DNA of 48,041 nucleotides from Bacillota bacterium (GTDB lineage: Bacteria; Bacillota; UBA4882; UBA8346). The notes beneath the pieces were generated by a model. That model was not told where the DNA came from. It searched no databases and saw only the letters and a list, made by a program, of their open reading frames with translations. Both the position numbers and the translations under genes were made by a program. Position 1 is the stretch's first letter. The number at the start of each line of letters is the position of its first letter. The stretch spans positions 1 to 48,041 of the forward strand of contig JAEZFP010000014.1 in NCBI GenBank assembly GCA_023417475.1. The letters are read 5' to 3'. Shown here piece by piece: positions 40,219 through 48,041 of the stretch.

Positions 40219-41448
40219 TCAACCGCCTCTCGTGATAAATTCCGCAAACCGTTCCGCCTGGCGTTGCCGGTTATAACGGTCGATCCCATCCAAATTAAAC
40301 GTCAAGGGCGCTTGTCCCGCTTGCCAAAACTCATACGCCGCACTCACCAACGCCGCCAACGACTCCCGGTCCCGCGCGTCGACCACCCACCCCGCGTTCG
40401 CCGCCCGAATCAACGCCGCCGCCGGACTTTGCGGGTGGACCAGTCCTAAAACCGGCCGTTGCAACCCAAGATACTCAAAGATCTTTCCGGTAAACGCGGC
40501 GGGATTGCCTTCGGCCAAAATTACCAGGTCGCTGTCGGCCATGGCTGCCAACGCGTCATGGTGCGGCAAATAATCGCAGCTTTCCACAAAGTCGTAACCG
40601 GCCAGATTCAGACTCTGGTAAGCGCCGGGGCCGATCAAACGCAGTCTCAGCGTACCGGGGCGAAACCGTCCTTGATCCGTCAATTGTTTGAGCAGTTCCA
40701 GCAGGGGCTTGACCAATTCCAACCGCGAGCCGTTTAAGGTTCCGACGTGGGTGATGACAAAACTTGATTTGGGATGATACGCCAGATCCTTTAAATCCTC
40801 GGGATCAAACCCGTTCGGAATCGTCGCAAACGCCGCCCGCGTTTGGGGGAGCAATTGTTTTAGCCCGGTTGTGATCGTTTCCGTGACCGCGATGACTCCA
40901 TCGGCCGCGGCCAACACCTTGGCTTCGGCGCGGCGCTGGAGTGTCGCATGAAATCCGGTCGGATAATTCAAATACGGGTTTTGGGTCCATTCATCGCGGA
41001 AATCGGCAAACCAGGGCGAATGATACAACGCTTTCAGCCGCAACCCAATCAAATGCGCCGTATACGGCGCCGAGGTGGTCAAGACCGGTATCCCGGGATG
41101 TTCCCTGCAAATGGCGCCGGCCGCCGCCAACGCCGGTTGCAGCCAACCGCTCATCCGGTCGGGAAATAACAGCCAGTCCTGCAAAAACGCCCGGACGCGC
41201 CAACCCCCGGGGAACCGGTCCCAGCCGCGAAACGGTTCCCGGTTGGTCACCCGCACCACCTGGATCGCCGGATGGTTGATATCCATCTCCAACGAGGGAT
41301 CGAGCGGTTCAAAAGGCGCCGGCTCCGCCGCAACCACATAAAGCCGCCAACCCATTCGCGCCAGATATTTTGCGAGCTTGGCCGCACGTTGAACTCCCGC
41401 ACCCCCGAGCGGCGGAAAGTAATAAGCAATCAGCAATAGTTGTTTCAT
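40219..41448 (-). CDS. Glycosyltransferase (GT-B, family 4-like)
   Basis: A 409-aa GT-B protein. It begins KQLLLIAYYFPPLGGAGVQ, has SPWFADFRDEWTQNPYLNYP and ATIPNGFDPEDLKDL, and its donor site is EGNPAAFTGKIFEYLGLQRP with Lys-Ile-Phe-Glu-Tyr in the place of the EX7E acid. It pairs in layout with the following gene. The start is ATG 41448; the frame extends to 41538 into the repeat region without support, and an AGGTGCGCG ribosome site fits the chosen start. Confidence 0.84.
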   Translation of the reverse strand: MKQLLLIAYYFPPLGGAGVQRAAKLAKYLARMGWRLYVVAAEPAPFEPLDPSLEMDINHPAIQVVRVTNREPFRGWDRFPGGWRVRAFLQDWLLFPDRMSGWLQPALAAAGAICREHPGIPVLTTSAPYTAHLIGLRLKALYHSPWFADFRDEWTQNPYLNYPTGFHATLQRRAEAKVLAAADGVIAVTETITTGLKQLLPQTRAAFATIPNGFDPEDLKDLAYHPKSSFVITHVGTLNGSRLELVKPLLELLKQLTDQGRFRPGTLRLRLIGPGAYQSLNLAGYDFVESCDYLPHHDALAAMADSDLVILAEGNPAAFTGKIFEYLGLQRPVLGLVHPQSPAAALIRAANAGWVVDARDRESLAALVSAAYEFWQAGQAPLTFNLDGIDRYNRQRQAERFAEFITRGG

Positions 41449-41484
41449 CGCGCACCTGTCCAGCAAATAGCTTCGAGGCCCAAC

Positions 41485-41593
41485 TACGATCCTTTTGTCC
41501 TTTAAAAGGACAACCACAATCCTTCGTTGCCTATTCAATCTTTTATAGAGTTCAACGCCTTGTGGTTACCCTTTTAAAGGGCGAGGGATCGCA
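41485..41593. repeat. Inverted repeat element inside the polysaccharide operon
   Basis: The left arm (41485-41519) and right arm (41560-41593) are reverse complements over 34-35 bases with few differences. Both hold a CTTTAAAAGG palindrome and AACCACAA. The 40-base centre is AT-rich. The element fills most of the 190-base gap between two glycosyltransferase genes, the largest gap in the operon. Confidence 0.75.
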
Positions 41594-41638
41594 CTTGGAC
41601 TTGATTTCTTCCCTTCGCTGCCCTATGAGGCAATCGTC

Positions 41639-42553
41639 TTACCGGTTCAAGGCGGCGCGAATTCCCTGACCGATCTGCTCCCAGACGATTTCGGGCCGGT
41701 ATAACCGTTCCACGCCTTCACGGCCTTCCATATTCAGCGCCAACTTATTTTCCGAAAACGCCTGATACAATTCGCTTAGAAACGGAATGGCCGTTGCGGC
41801 GGTTCGCGCTTGCAACACCCCGGTCAACGGATAACTCCAAACAACATACCGGGCTTGGGCCAATGCTTCCAGCACCATAAAGGACAACCCGTCATGTTCG
41901 GTTAGACGAATCAAGGCAACAACCTCGCGATAAAGCTCGGCCATATTATTAACCCAGCCGATCGGGATGATATTGGCCGGCCAATGGGGTTTCGGTTCCG
42001 CGGAAGAAGCGGCCGCCGCCAAAAAGACGATCTCCGGAAAATTTTGAGCGATTTGAATCAGTTCGCGTTCGCCGTAAAAGGCTTCTTTCCCTTGGGGGAG
42101 GTAGGTTAATGCCACAAATTTCGAAGGCATTTCAAAGGCTTTTTCCGGAAACGAAGCCGGGGTTAACGGAACGACTTTCGCAGTAATTCCCAACGGGGCG
42201 AGTTCGGCGGCGGTCCACTCCACTTCCGACCAGTGCTCGGCCTGTCGCACCATGAATGGCGAGAAACGGCGGTTTAAATTGGCTAATTCCCGCATCTCCA
42301 AGATATCGGAACCAACCCAATGCACAATGACTTTTTTGCCAAGTATCAAGGCTAAATCAAAGAAACGGTTCGGGCGTAGATCCCCGCCGATGAGATAGAT
42401 CGCCTCGGACCGGAGTAACTCAAGGTAACGGCGGAACGGATTGCGGGGTAATCCGACCAGCGCGAATTCGGAATTTCGGCCCAATTCACGCAAACGGTTG
42501 ACAAAATAAGGATAACCCATGATCAGAACCCGCGTCGGATTTTTTTTACGCAT
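41639..42553 (-). CDS. Probable glycosyltransferase (304 aa)
   Basis: A 304-aa protein with GT-B-like C-terminal features: IPIGWVNNMAELYREVVALI and LTEHDGLSFMVLEALAQARYVV (an E-A-L-A donor-site motif). The N-terminal half is divergent (ALVGLPRNPFRRYLELLRSE, KKVIVHWVGSDILEMRELA). It is shorter than its neighbours and resembles GT-B enzymes only loosely. The ATG lies behind AGGTGG, and the gene overlaps the flippase by eight bases. It has no membrane helix. Confidence 0.7.
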   Translation of the reverse strand: MRKKNPTRVLIMGYPYFVNRLRELGRNSEFALVGLPRNPFRRYLELLRSEAIYLIGGDLRPNRFFDLALILGKKVIVHWVGSDILEMRELANLNRRFSPFMVRQAEHWSEVEWTAAELAPLGITAKVVPLTPASFPEKAFEMPSKFVALTYLPQGKEAFYGERELIQIAQNFPEIVFLAAAASSAEPKPHWPANIIPIGWVNNMAELYREVVALIRLTEHDGLSFMVLEALAQARYVVWSYPLTGVLQARTAATAIPFLSELYQAFSENKLALNMEGREGVERLYRPEIVWEQIGQGIRAALNR

Positions 42554-43868
42554 GCCCGTTCCACCTAAACTTTCGCAACAGATAATTTTTGATCGTTTGC
42601 CACAACAGCTTGTAATCCTCGGTATCCGCTTGATTGATCAACAACACTTCCCGGACGGAGAGACCGGTTTTCCGGCAAAAGATCGTAATCAAAACAATGA
42701 TCGAGATAATATATGAAGTGGTGGTGGCCCATGCTCCACCAATCATCCCCACCCGGGGAATGAGCAAGGTACTGACGATAATATTGATCGCCATCGAGAT
42801 GAAGGAGATCAGCAGGGAAAACTTAGGTTTCCCCAATTGATTGGCAAAAAAGGTGGAAAAAATTCCGGCTAATCCGTACGCCAGCACACCGGGGAGCAAA
42901 ATCCGGAACGGCACGATCGACGGCCGGTACACTTCGCCGTAGATTACCGGCAACAACAGTTCAAAGGCGGCCCACATCAACAAACCGAGTATGACATTGA
43001 TGATCAAGGTATGCCGCGCCGCCCGGGCCGTCAAGCGACTGGCCGCTTCATGTTCGACCATTCCGACCCGCGCGTAAATCGCCGTGCCGATCGCGCTTGA
43101 AGTGAACCAAAGCATCTCGGCGCCGGAGACCGCAATCGAGTAAAAACCCAGCCGCCGCGAACCCAGAAACTTGGCCACTAAAAACATGTCAACCCGGTAA
43201 TTCAGAAAGGTCACCAAGTTGATTAGACCTAACTGCCATCCAAAACCAAGCATCTCGCGGAGTAGTTTCAGGTTAAGACGCTCCCGGAACGGCGGCCACC
43301 AGATCCGGCGCGCAATCCACAAGCCGCCCAAAACCGTCAGCGCCTGGGCTACGACCCAACAGGCCAATGTTCCTCGCACGCCCATCTTTAACAGAAAATA
43401 ACCGATCGCCATTGCGCTCAACAAGATCAACCCGGAGGTCAGTCCCAGCCAGTTGACGGTGGTCACCCGGTTTAACCCGAGCAACATACCGCTGAGATTG
43501 GTCAAAGTCAAAGTAAACGGGGCGCACAACGCAACGTACCAATAGCTGCTGCCGCGATATTCCGGCATGAACAGTGTAACGAGCCAGAAAGCCACGAGCG
43601 AAACGGCGGCCACCAGCCACGCGTAGGTGTTGGCAGTATTGAAAGCCTCTTGCGGCGGACGTTTGAGCCGCGTAATCTGATAGGTGACGGCGCCGTTTAA
43701 ATTGCCGAACACGTTGGTATATAAACTACTGACCAACAAGACCAGTGAAAAATCGCCTTTACCGGCCGGTCCCAAAAACCGCGCCGTCATGACTCCCATG
43801 ATAAAACCGGTCACCAACGTGGCGATCCGGAAGAGATACGTACGGACGCTATCCGCAGCTATTCCCAT
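42546..43868 (-). CDS. Lipid-linked repeat-unit flippase (Wzx-like)
   Basis: A 440-aa polytopic membrane protein of the MATE/polysaccharide transporter superfamily with about 12-14 helices. It begins MGIAADSVRTYLFRIATLVTG; GVMTARFLGPAGKGDFSLVL is the usual helix-2 loop, and FLNYRVDMFLVAKFLGSRRLG marks the central repeat start. It moves undecaprenyl-linked repeat units across the inner membrane to the polymerase. The start is ATG 43868, six bases after GAGG; the frame runs to 43970 into the neighbouring gene without support. Confidence 0.88.
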   Translation of the reverse strand: MGIAADSVRTYLFRIATLVTGFIMGVMTARFLGPAGKGDFSLVLLVSSLYTNVFGNLNGAVTYQITRLKRPPQEAFNTANTYAWLVAAVSLVAFWLVTLFMPEYRGSSYWYVALCAPFTLTLTNLSGMLLGLNRVTTVNWLGLTSGLILLSAMAIGYFLLKMGVRGTLACWVVAQALTVLGGLWIARRIWWPPFRERLNLKLLREMLGFGWQLGLINLVTFLNYRVDMFLVAKFLGSRRLGFYSIAVSGAEMLWFTSSAIGTAIYARVGMVEHEAASRLTARAARHTLIINVILGLLMWAAFELLLPVIYGEVYRPSIVPFRILLPGVLAYGLAGIFSTFFANQLGKPKFSLLISFISMAINIIVSTLLIPRVGMIGGAWATTTSYIISIIVLITIFCRKTGLSVREVLLINQADTEDYKLLWQTIKNYLLRKFRWNGHA

Positions 43869-44463
43869 GAACATCCTCACTCTTTTGTAAGCTTCGCAAT
43901 TGGCGCGCCGGGACACCGGCCACAACCGTAAAATCCGGCACATCGGCGGCGACCACGGCTCCCGCGGCAACCACCGCGCCGGTTCCCACCGTCACGCCCG
44001 GCAAAACGGTGGCGCCGGCCCCGATCCAACAGCCCCGTTGTAAAACAATCGCCCCTTCGCGCCGGGGAATCAGCGATTGCAATAACCGCTCCCCGACATC
44101 ACCGTGGGTAAGTAACCGCGCCTGCGGCGCCAGCACGACTTCGGAACCGATCTCTATCGCCGCCGCCAAATCAAAAAAAACGCCCGGGCCGATATAAGCC
44201 CGTTCGCCAATGGTTAACGCTTTTAAATTGCCGGGAATATTATCAAAAAACAAAGCGGACTTGAAAACGACGTCAGCTCCGATTTGCGCTCCCAACCGGC
44301 GCAAAACATCCGGGTAAAAACGGGCCGGCGTCAAGTGCAGGATCCGGAGCCGTTCCTCCGCTCCCCAACAACGGTAACCCAACGTCAAGCGGTAGGTCCA
44401 TCCGTACAAGGTCAAGCGGTCCCAAACGTTTAAAAACCACCGTATTCCCCGCCCCAGCCCCAT
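43849..44463 (-). CDS. Left-handed beta-helix acetyltransferase (WcaF-like)
   Basis: A 204-aa hexapeptide-repeat acyltransferase. After an N-terminal helix (GRGIRWFLNVWDRLTLYG), the coil repeats are seen in GERAYIGPGVFFDLAAAIEI and IGAGATVLPGVTVGTGAVVA. The usual catalytic His is in LLTHGD. It probably O-acetylates a sugar of the repeat unit at the lipid-linked stage. Its start overlaps the stop of the upstream acyltransferase by one base and its end overlaps the flippase start. Confidence 0.83.
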   Translation of the reverse strand: MGLGRGIRWFLNVWDRLTLYGWTYRLTLGYRCWGAEERLRILHLTPARFYPDVLRRLGAQIGADVVFKSALFFDNIPGNLKALTIGERAYIGPGVFFDLAAAIEIGSEVVLAPQARLLTHGDVGERLLQSLIPRREGAIVLQRGCWIGAGATVLPGVTVGTGAVVAAGAVVAADVPDFTVVAGVPARQLRSLQKSEDVHGNSCG

Positions 44464-45206
44464 TACGGCAATAACTCCTCATCGGGAACCGGACGCAGCG
44501 GTTTTGCCGGGACGCCCAGCACCACTTGACGCGCGGGCGTGTCTTTCGTCACAATCGAACCGGCGGCCACGAAACTTTCTTCGCCGATCACCACTCCCGG
44601 CAGCAGGATGGCGTTTCCGCCGATTCGCGCGCCCCGTTTAATGTGGGCTCCTTTTTTCAGGGCAAACCGTTTTTCGGTCCGGCCCATGAAATTATCGTTG
44701 GTGGTGGTCACCATGGGGGCGATAAAGACATGATCCTCCAATTCCATGGCGGCGGTGATATAGGCATTGGTCTGAATTTTGGTATAGTCGCCGATTTTGG
44801 TGTTGTTTTCCACCGCGACTCCCCGGCCGATCAAGACCGAGTCGCCAATCCGGCAATTTTCACGAACCGACGCCAAATCGGCCACCAAGCAACCATCGCC
44901 GACCCGGGTCCCCGCATACACCACGGCTGCCGTCCCAATCTGGCAATTGGCCCCGATTGTTAGCGGTTGTAATTCGCCGGCCGCGGCGGTACTGGTCCTA
45001 GCCAATTGCGGTCGCTTGCCCAACACCGCATGGTCGCCGACCACCGTATTGGCTCCGATCACGGTTCCCGGATGGATCACCACGTGATGTCCGATCACCA
45101 CTCCCGCTTCCAGCACCACCGATTCGGCGATGACGGAAAAATGGCCGACTTGAACATCGGCGGCAAGCTGCGCGCTAATATCGATCACCGTATTGATGGC
45201 GTTCAT
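44463..45206 (-). CDS. Nucleotide-sugar N-acetyltransferase, WbpD/WlbB-like
   Basis: A 247-aa hexapeptide-repeat N-acetyltransferase. Beta-helix coils are visible throughout (VIGHHVVIHPGTVIGANTVV, IGDYTKIQTNAYI), with the acceptor loop HVFIAPMVTTTNDNFMGR and the end IGGNAILLPGVVIGEESFVA. The PMVTTTNDxF loop is the type in WbpD/WlbB, which acetylates the 3-amino group of UDP-GlcNAc(3NH2)A. It has an extra N-terminal coil set compared with WbpD (about 190 aa). It is coupled to the oxidoreductase by a four-base overlap behind GGAGG. Confidence 0.82.
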   Translation of the reverse strand: MNAINTVIDISAQLAADVQVGHFSVIAESVVLEAGVVIGHHVVIHPGTVIGANTVVGDHAVLGKRPQLARTSTAAAGELQPLTIGANCQIGTAAVVYAGTRVGDGCLVADLASVRENCRIGDSVLIGRGVAVENNTKIGDYTKIQTNAYITAAMELEDHVFIAPMVTTTNDNFMGRTEKRFALKKGAHIKRGARIGGNAILLPGVVIGEESFVAAGSIVTKDTPARQVVLGVPAKPLRPVPDEELLP

Positions 45207-46318
45207 CCCGCTACCTCCATATTCGTTCCCTTACGGCTGATTTTGGCGGTATATTCCTTCATCAGCTCCGGCAAAGAATGGGCTTTCTCAACCAACGGCA
45301 AGTTCACCGGTTGATTGGTAAGCGCCGAATGATAAATCGCCAGAATCATCTCCAGCCCCTTCCGGCCTTCTGCGCCGGGAATATCAAAGGGCGCGCCGGT
45401 TTCGATCGCGTTCATAAACCGTTGATATAAGGTGCGGTGACCAAATCCGTAAATATTCGGAGGATTTTCGCCGGTGGTCCGGATGATCTCCGCTTCATCG
45501 TCTTTGCCGTCGGCAAACCGCCACGCCTCAATCTTATTGATGGAGGGGCCGCCTAAAACGACCGTGCCGTGTTCGCCGAAGATATTGAGCGTCTCTTCGA
45601 GATTCTTCGGATAAACGGTTGAGGAGGCTTCAATCATTCCCAGGGCGCCGTTTTTGAATTGGATCATTCCCATCCCCAAGTCCTCAACCTCAATCGGCTG
45701 CACTTGGGTGGCGATCTTACCATAGACGGTCGCGGCGTCGCCCAGCATCCAGAGGAGCAGATCGATATTGTGGATGGACTGGTTCATCAAAACCCCGCCG
45801 TCCTGTTCCCAGGTGCCGTGCCAGGAGTCTTGCTGAAAGTAATTGGCGTTGCGGTACCAACGAATCGAAGCGACGCCATGATTAATCCGGCCGAAGCGCC
45901 CCGTTTCCAAGGCATCCCGCAATTTCCGGACGACTTGGTTATAGCGGTTTTGATGGCAAACGCCTAAATAAACGTGATTCCGTTGACAGGCCTCGATCAG
46001 CTTGTCCGCGTCCCGGAGCGATAAAGCCATCGGTTTTTCCACAACGACATGTTTCCCCGCTTCCGCCGCGGCAATTCCGATCTCGGCATGAAGCCCGCTG
46101 GAGGTGGCAATGGACACAATATCTATGTCGGGCCGTTCCAACACCTGACGGTAATCGGTGTAAACGTCGCCGCCATAGGTCTGCCGGTATTGTTCCGCTT
46201 TTTCCGGAACGATATCGCAGACCGCTTTTAACTCGGCGTTCTCCAGTTCAACAAGGTTGCGGGCGTGATTGGGAGCGATTCGGCCGCAGCCAATCAAACC
46301 AAAGCGAAATGTTCTCAC
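45203..46318 (-). CDS. Gfo/Idh/MocA oxidoreductase, WbpB/WlbA-like
   Basis: A 371-aa NAD-dependent oxidoreductase. The Rossmann start is FGLIGCGRIAPNHARNLVEL. HVVVEKPMALSLRDADKL supplies the catalytic Lys, GVCHQNRYNQVVRKL follows, and QQDSWHGTWEQDGGVLMNQS plus IHNIDLLLWMLGD form the substrate loop, all typical of WbpB/WlbA (C3 oxidation of UDP-GlcNAcA). The start is GTG 46318, eight bases after AGGAG. It is the second gene of the operon, right after the C6 dehydrogenase, matching pathway order. Confidence 0.88.
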   Translation of the reverse strand: MRTFRFGLIGCGRIAPNHARNLVELENAELKAVCDIVPEKAEQYRQTYGGDVYTDYRQVLERPDIDIVSIATSSGLHAEIGIAAAEAGKHVVVEKPMALSLRDADKLIEACQRNHVYLGVCHQNRYNQVVRKLRDALETGRFGRINHGVASIRWYRNANYFQQDSWHGTWEQDGGVLMNQSIHNIDLLLWMLGDAATVYGKIATQVQPIEVEDLGMGMIQFKNGALGMIEASSTVYPKNLEETLNIFGEHGTVVLGGPSINKIEAWRFADGKDDEAEIIRTTGENPPNIYGFGHRTLYQRFMNAIETGAPFDIPGAEGRKGLEMILAIYHSALTNQPVNLPLVEKAHSLPELMKEYTAKISRKGTNMEVAG

Positions 46319-46380
46319 TAACGCATCTCCTAACGGGTCTCGGAATCAAAGTTCCACGTTTTGCTTGACAGGTTAATCAG

Positions 46381-47724
46381 TTAAATATGAATGATGACGG
46401 CTTGCGATTGCTTCACCTTCCGGGTGGCGTTGCGTGTGTCAAAGACCAGTCTGGTATGATCGCAAATCCATTGGTAATCATAGTTTGAATGGTCGGTGGT
46501 GATCAAAACCAGATCCGCCGCTTGCAACAGTTCCTTGGTCAACGAAGCCGAAATCATTTCGCGACCGCCCGATTTGAAGATCGGAATATAGGGATCGTTG
46601 ACGATCACCTCGGCCTGACGGGTTTTTAACAGATCGTATATTTTTAACGCCGGCGATTCGCGGGCGTCGTCGATATCTTTTTTATAGGCCAAGCCGAGCA
46701 TCAATATCTTGGAGCCGTTTAGCGGTTTGCCATACTGATTGAGGAACGTCGCGGCTTTTTCAACCACGTACTCGGGCATGCTGTTGTTAATCTCGCCGGC
46801 GATTTCGATCAGCCGGGTATGGTAATCGTATTCGCGCGCTTTCCAAGTCAGGTAGAACGGATCGATCGGAATACAATGCCCACCCAAACCCGGTCCGGGA
46901 TAAAAAGGCATGAAGCCGTAGGGTTTGGTTTTTGCGGCTTCAACCACTTCCCAAACATCGATCCCCATTTTGTTGCAGAGAATCGCCATCTCGTTGGCTA
47001 AAGCGATATTGATATTCCGGAAGGTATTTTCGAGGATCTTCTCCATCTCCGCCACTTTTGGACTGGAGACCTGGTGAATCTCCCCTTCCAACACCGCGGT
47101 GTAAAGCGCGGCGGCTATTTCGGTGCAACGTTGGGTGACTCCCCCCACGACCTTCGGGGTGTTTTTGGTATGATAATGCGCATTCCCCGGGTCAACCCGT
47201 TCCGGGGAGAACGCTAAAAAGAAATCCACGCCACATTGCAACCCGGTCGCTTCTAAAATCGGCATGACCACTTCTTCGGTGGTCCCGGGATAGGTGGTGC
47301 TCTCTAATACGACTAACATATCGGAATGAAGATATTCGGCAATTTGTTTGCTGGAGTTGACAACATAAGAGATGTCCGGTTGTTGATATTTATCCAATGG
47401 CGTGGGGACACAGATCGCCACTGCGTCAACCTTGGTAATCTGCGAGTAGTCCGTGGTGGCAATTAACTTTTGATCCGCCACCAAATCTTGTAAATCCTGG
47501 TCGACCACATCGCCAATGTAATTTTGACCTTGATTGACCATATCGACCCGTTTGGCTTGGACATCAAAACCGATCACTTTGTAACCGGCCTTGGCTTTCT
47601 CAACCGCCAACGGGAGGCCGACGTAACCTAAACCGACAACACCCAGGACCGCTGTTTTTTGTGATATCTTTTCCAACAAACCGGTACCCGCTTCGGATTG
47701 CCGAATTTCAACATTTTCAAACAT
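46381..47724 (-). CDS. UDP-N-acetylglucosamine 6-dehydrogenase, WbpA-like
   Basis: A 447-aa cytoplasmic dehydrogenase oxidising C6 of a UDP-hexosamine to the uronate with two NAD. The N-terminal Rossmann fold is LGVVGLGYVGLPLAVEKAKA. AICVPTPLDKY, LESTTYPGTTEE and FLAFSPERVDPGN follow, and the catalytic Cys is in YPGPGLGGHCIPIDPFYL. The C-terminal domain holds ILMLGLAYKKDIDDARESP. The KPYGFMPFYPGPGLGGHC form is that of WbpA-type enzymes rather than plain UDP-glucose dehydrogenase. The start is ATG 47724, nine bases after AGGAGG; the frame extends to 47775 past the leader hairpin. It is the first gene of the operon. Confidence 0.88.
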   Translation of the reverse strand: MFENVEIRQSEAGTGLLEKISQKTAVLGVVGLGYVGLPLAVEKAKAGYKVIGFDVQAKRVDMVNQGQNYIGDVVDQDLQDLVADQKLIATTDYSQITKVDAVAICVPTPLDKYQQPDISYVVNSSKQIAEYLHSDMLVVLESTTYPGTTEEVVMPILEATGLQCGVDFFLAFSPERVDPGNAHYHTKNTPKVVGGVTQRCTEIAAALYTAVLEGEIHQVSSPKVAEMEKILENTFRNINIALANEMAILCNKMGIDVWEVVEAAKTKPYGFMPFYPGPGLGGHCIPIDPFYLTWKAREYDYHTRLIEIAGEINNSMPEYVVEKAATFLNQYGKPLNGSKILMLGLAYKKDIDDARESPALKIYDLLKTRQAEVIVNDPYIPIFKSGGREMISASLTKELLQAADLVLITTDHSNYDYQWICDHTRLVFDTRNATRKVKQSQAVIIHI

Positions 47725-47748
47725 TGTTGAAGGTCCTCCTACAATCGT

Positions 47749-47772
47749 AAAAAATGGGGGTTCGGCCCCCAT
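47749..47772 (-). promoter_or_regulatory. Hairpin at the start of the operon transcript
   Basis: ATGGGGG-CCGAA-CCCCCAT followed by TTTTT on the minus strand has the form of an intrinsic terminator, but it begins only about 3 bases after the expected transcription start. It lies between the promoter and the first gene. It may stabilise the mRNA end, act as a pause or attenuator, or be the docking hairpin of an antiterminator. Confidence 0.65.
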
Positions 47773-47781
47773 CACCTATCA

Positions 47782-47809
47782 ATTATATCTCATATCAATA
47801 ATTTTGCAA
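47782..47809 (-). promoter_or_regulatory. Promoter of the polysaccharide operon
   Basis: On the minus strand: TTGCAA (47804-47809), 16 bp, TATAAT (47782-47787). The perfect -10 and the expected start near 47775 leave about 50 bases of leader before the ATG at 47724. Confidence 0.72.
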
Positions 47810-47814
47810 TCTCT

Positions 47815-48041
47815 TCCTTTTAATTTCGACAAGATTCACCGAAATACCATAAATAGCAGTCCAATCAGTCGCGCAACGAGCGTGTTTTCCTAGCCGAGCT
47901 GTTTTTGTAACACCGGTTGTGTCAAGATTTTTGTGTAAACCGCAAAATTAAATAAGAAATTTGTTTAACCGATCCTCGAAGAGGATCGAAAGTTGTGCGA
48001 GAATGGACTTCCAATCCAGGACGGAGCGAGTCCAGGACTTC
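47815..48041. other. Right edge: hairpin and possible insertion-sequence end
   Basis: No gene is supported. TTGTGTCAAGATTTTTGTGT (47918-47937) resembles terminal sequences of some IS256-type elements, which read TTTACACAAAA...GACA on the other strand; this is from memory and weak. CGATCCTC-gaa-GAGGATCG (47970-47988) is a perfect 8-bp hairpin, and CCAGGAC occurs twice (48016-48037) near the end. The transposase, if any, would lie beyond the window. Confidence 0.3.

Overview
The window looks like chromosomal DNA of a spore-forming, carbohydrate-fermenting Bacillota-type bacterium of moderate GC. Pointers are a YesM/YesN two-component system, sugar ABC transporters without their own ATPase, phosphate acetyltransferase, strong AGGAGG-type ribosome sites, frequent TTG/GTG starts, and a possible sigma-K promoter before a tiny YjcZ-like membrane protein. 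Both ABC binding proteins carry plain signal peptides without a canonical lipobox. Together with a Wzx/Wzy-type polysaccharide cluster making a mannuronic-acid type sugar, this hints at a diderm (outer-membrane) member of the phylum. No species is claimed.

Left part (1-1394): no large gene. The minus strand carries a strong promoter and a leader like those of rRNA operons, pointing out of the window, so an rRNA operon may begin just beyond base 1. A 35-residue hydrophobic protein (808-915), a terminator, and five 42-bp tandem repeats follow. Each repeat carries a DnaA-box-like nonamer.

Transport and catabolism (1395-28215), almost all on the minus strand: YesN/YesM; a Na/Pi cotransporter with PhoU; a COG1840-type ABC transporter (binding protein, fused permease, ATPase); an uncharacterised hydrolase-like protein next to a GH4 glycosidase and a divergent AraC regulator; an MFS exporter; a FlxA-like protein plus a Cys-rich small protein behind a sigma-D-like promoter; phosphate acetyltransferase followed by a secreted PL2-like protein; a nitroreductase; a HAD phosphatase; a UgpB/A/E-like sugar ABC transporter; and a patatin-like lipase. 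Three gene remnants (P-loop kinase, phosphotransferase, binding protein) and several palindromic repeats lie between them.

Intergenic section (28216-29650): a 21-bp ten-copy minisatellite, one orphan 122-residue protein with its own strong promoter and terminator, and a 100-bp element bounded by an inverted repeat.

Right part (29651-47724): an apparently single 18-kb minus-strand polysaccharide operon of 17 genes, with start/stop overlaps or short gaps, running from a promoter at about 47,800 to a terminator at about 29,600. The five enzyme types of the WbpA-B-D-E-I pathway to UDP-2,3-diacetamido-mannuronic acid are split between its two ends. Between them are an initiating phosphoglycosyl transferase, about six glycosyltransferases, an O-antigen-polymerase-like protein, a flippase, acyltransferases and a WecD-like acetyltransferase. 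The last 300 bases hold the operon promoter, a hairpin at the very start of the transcript, and possibly the edge of an insertion sequence.
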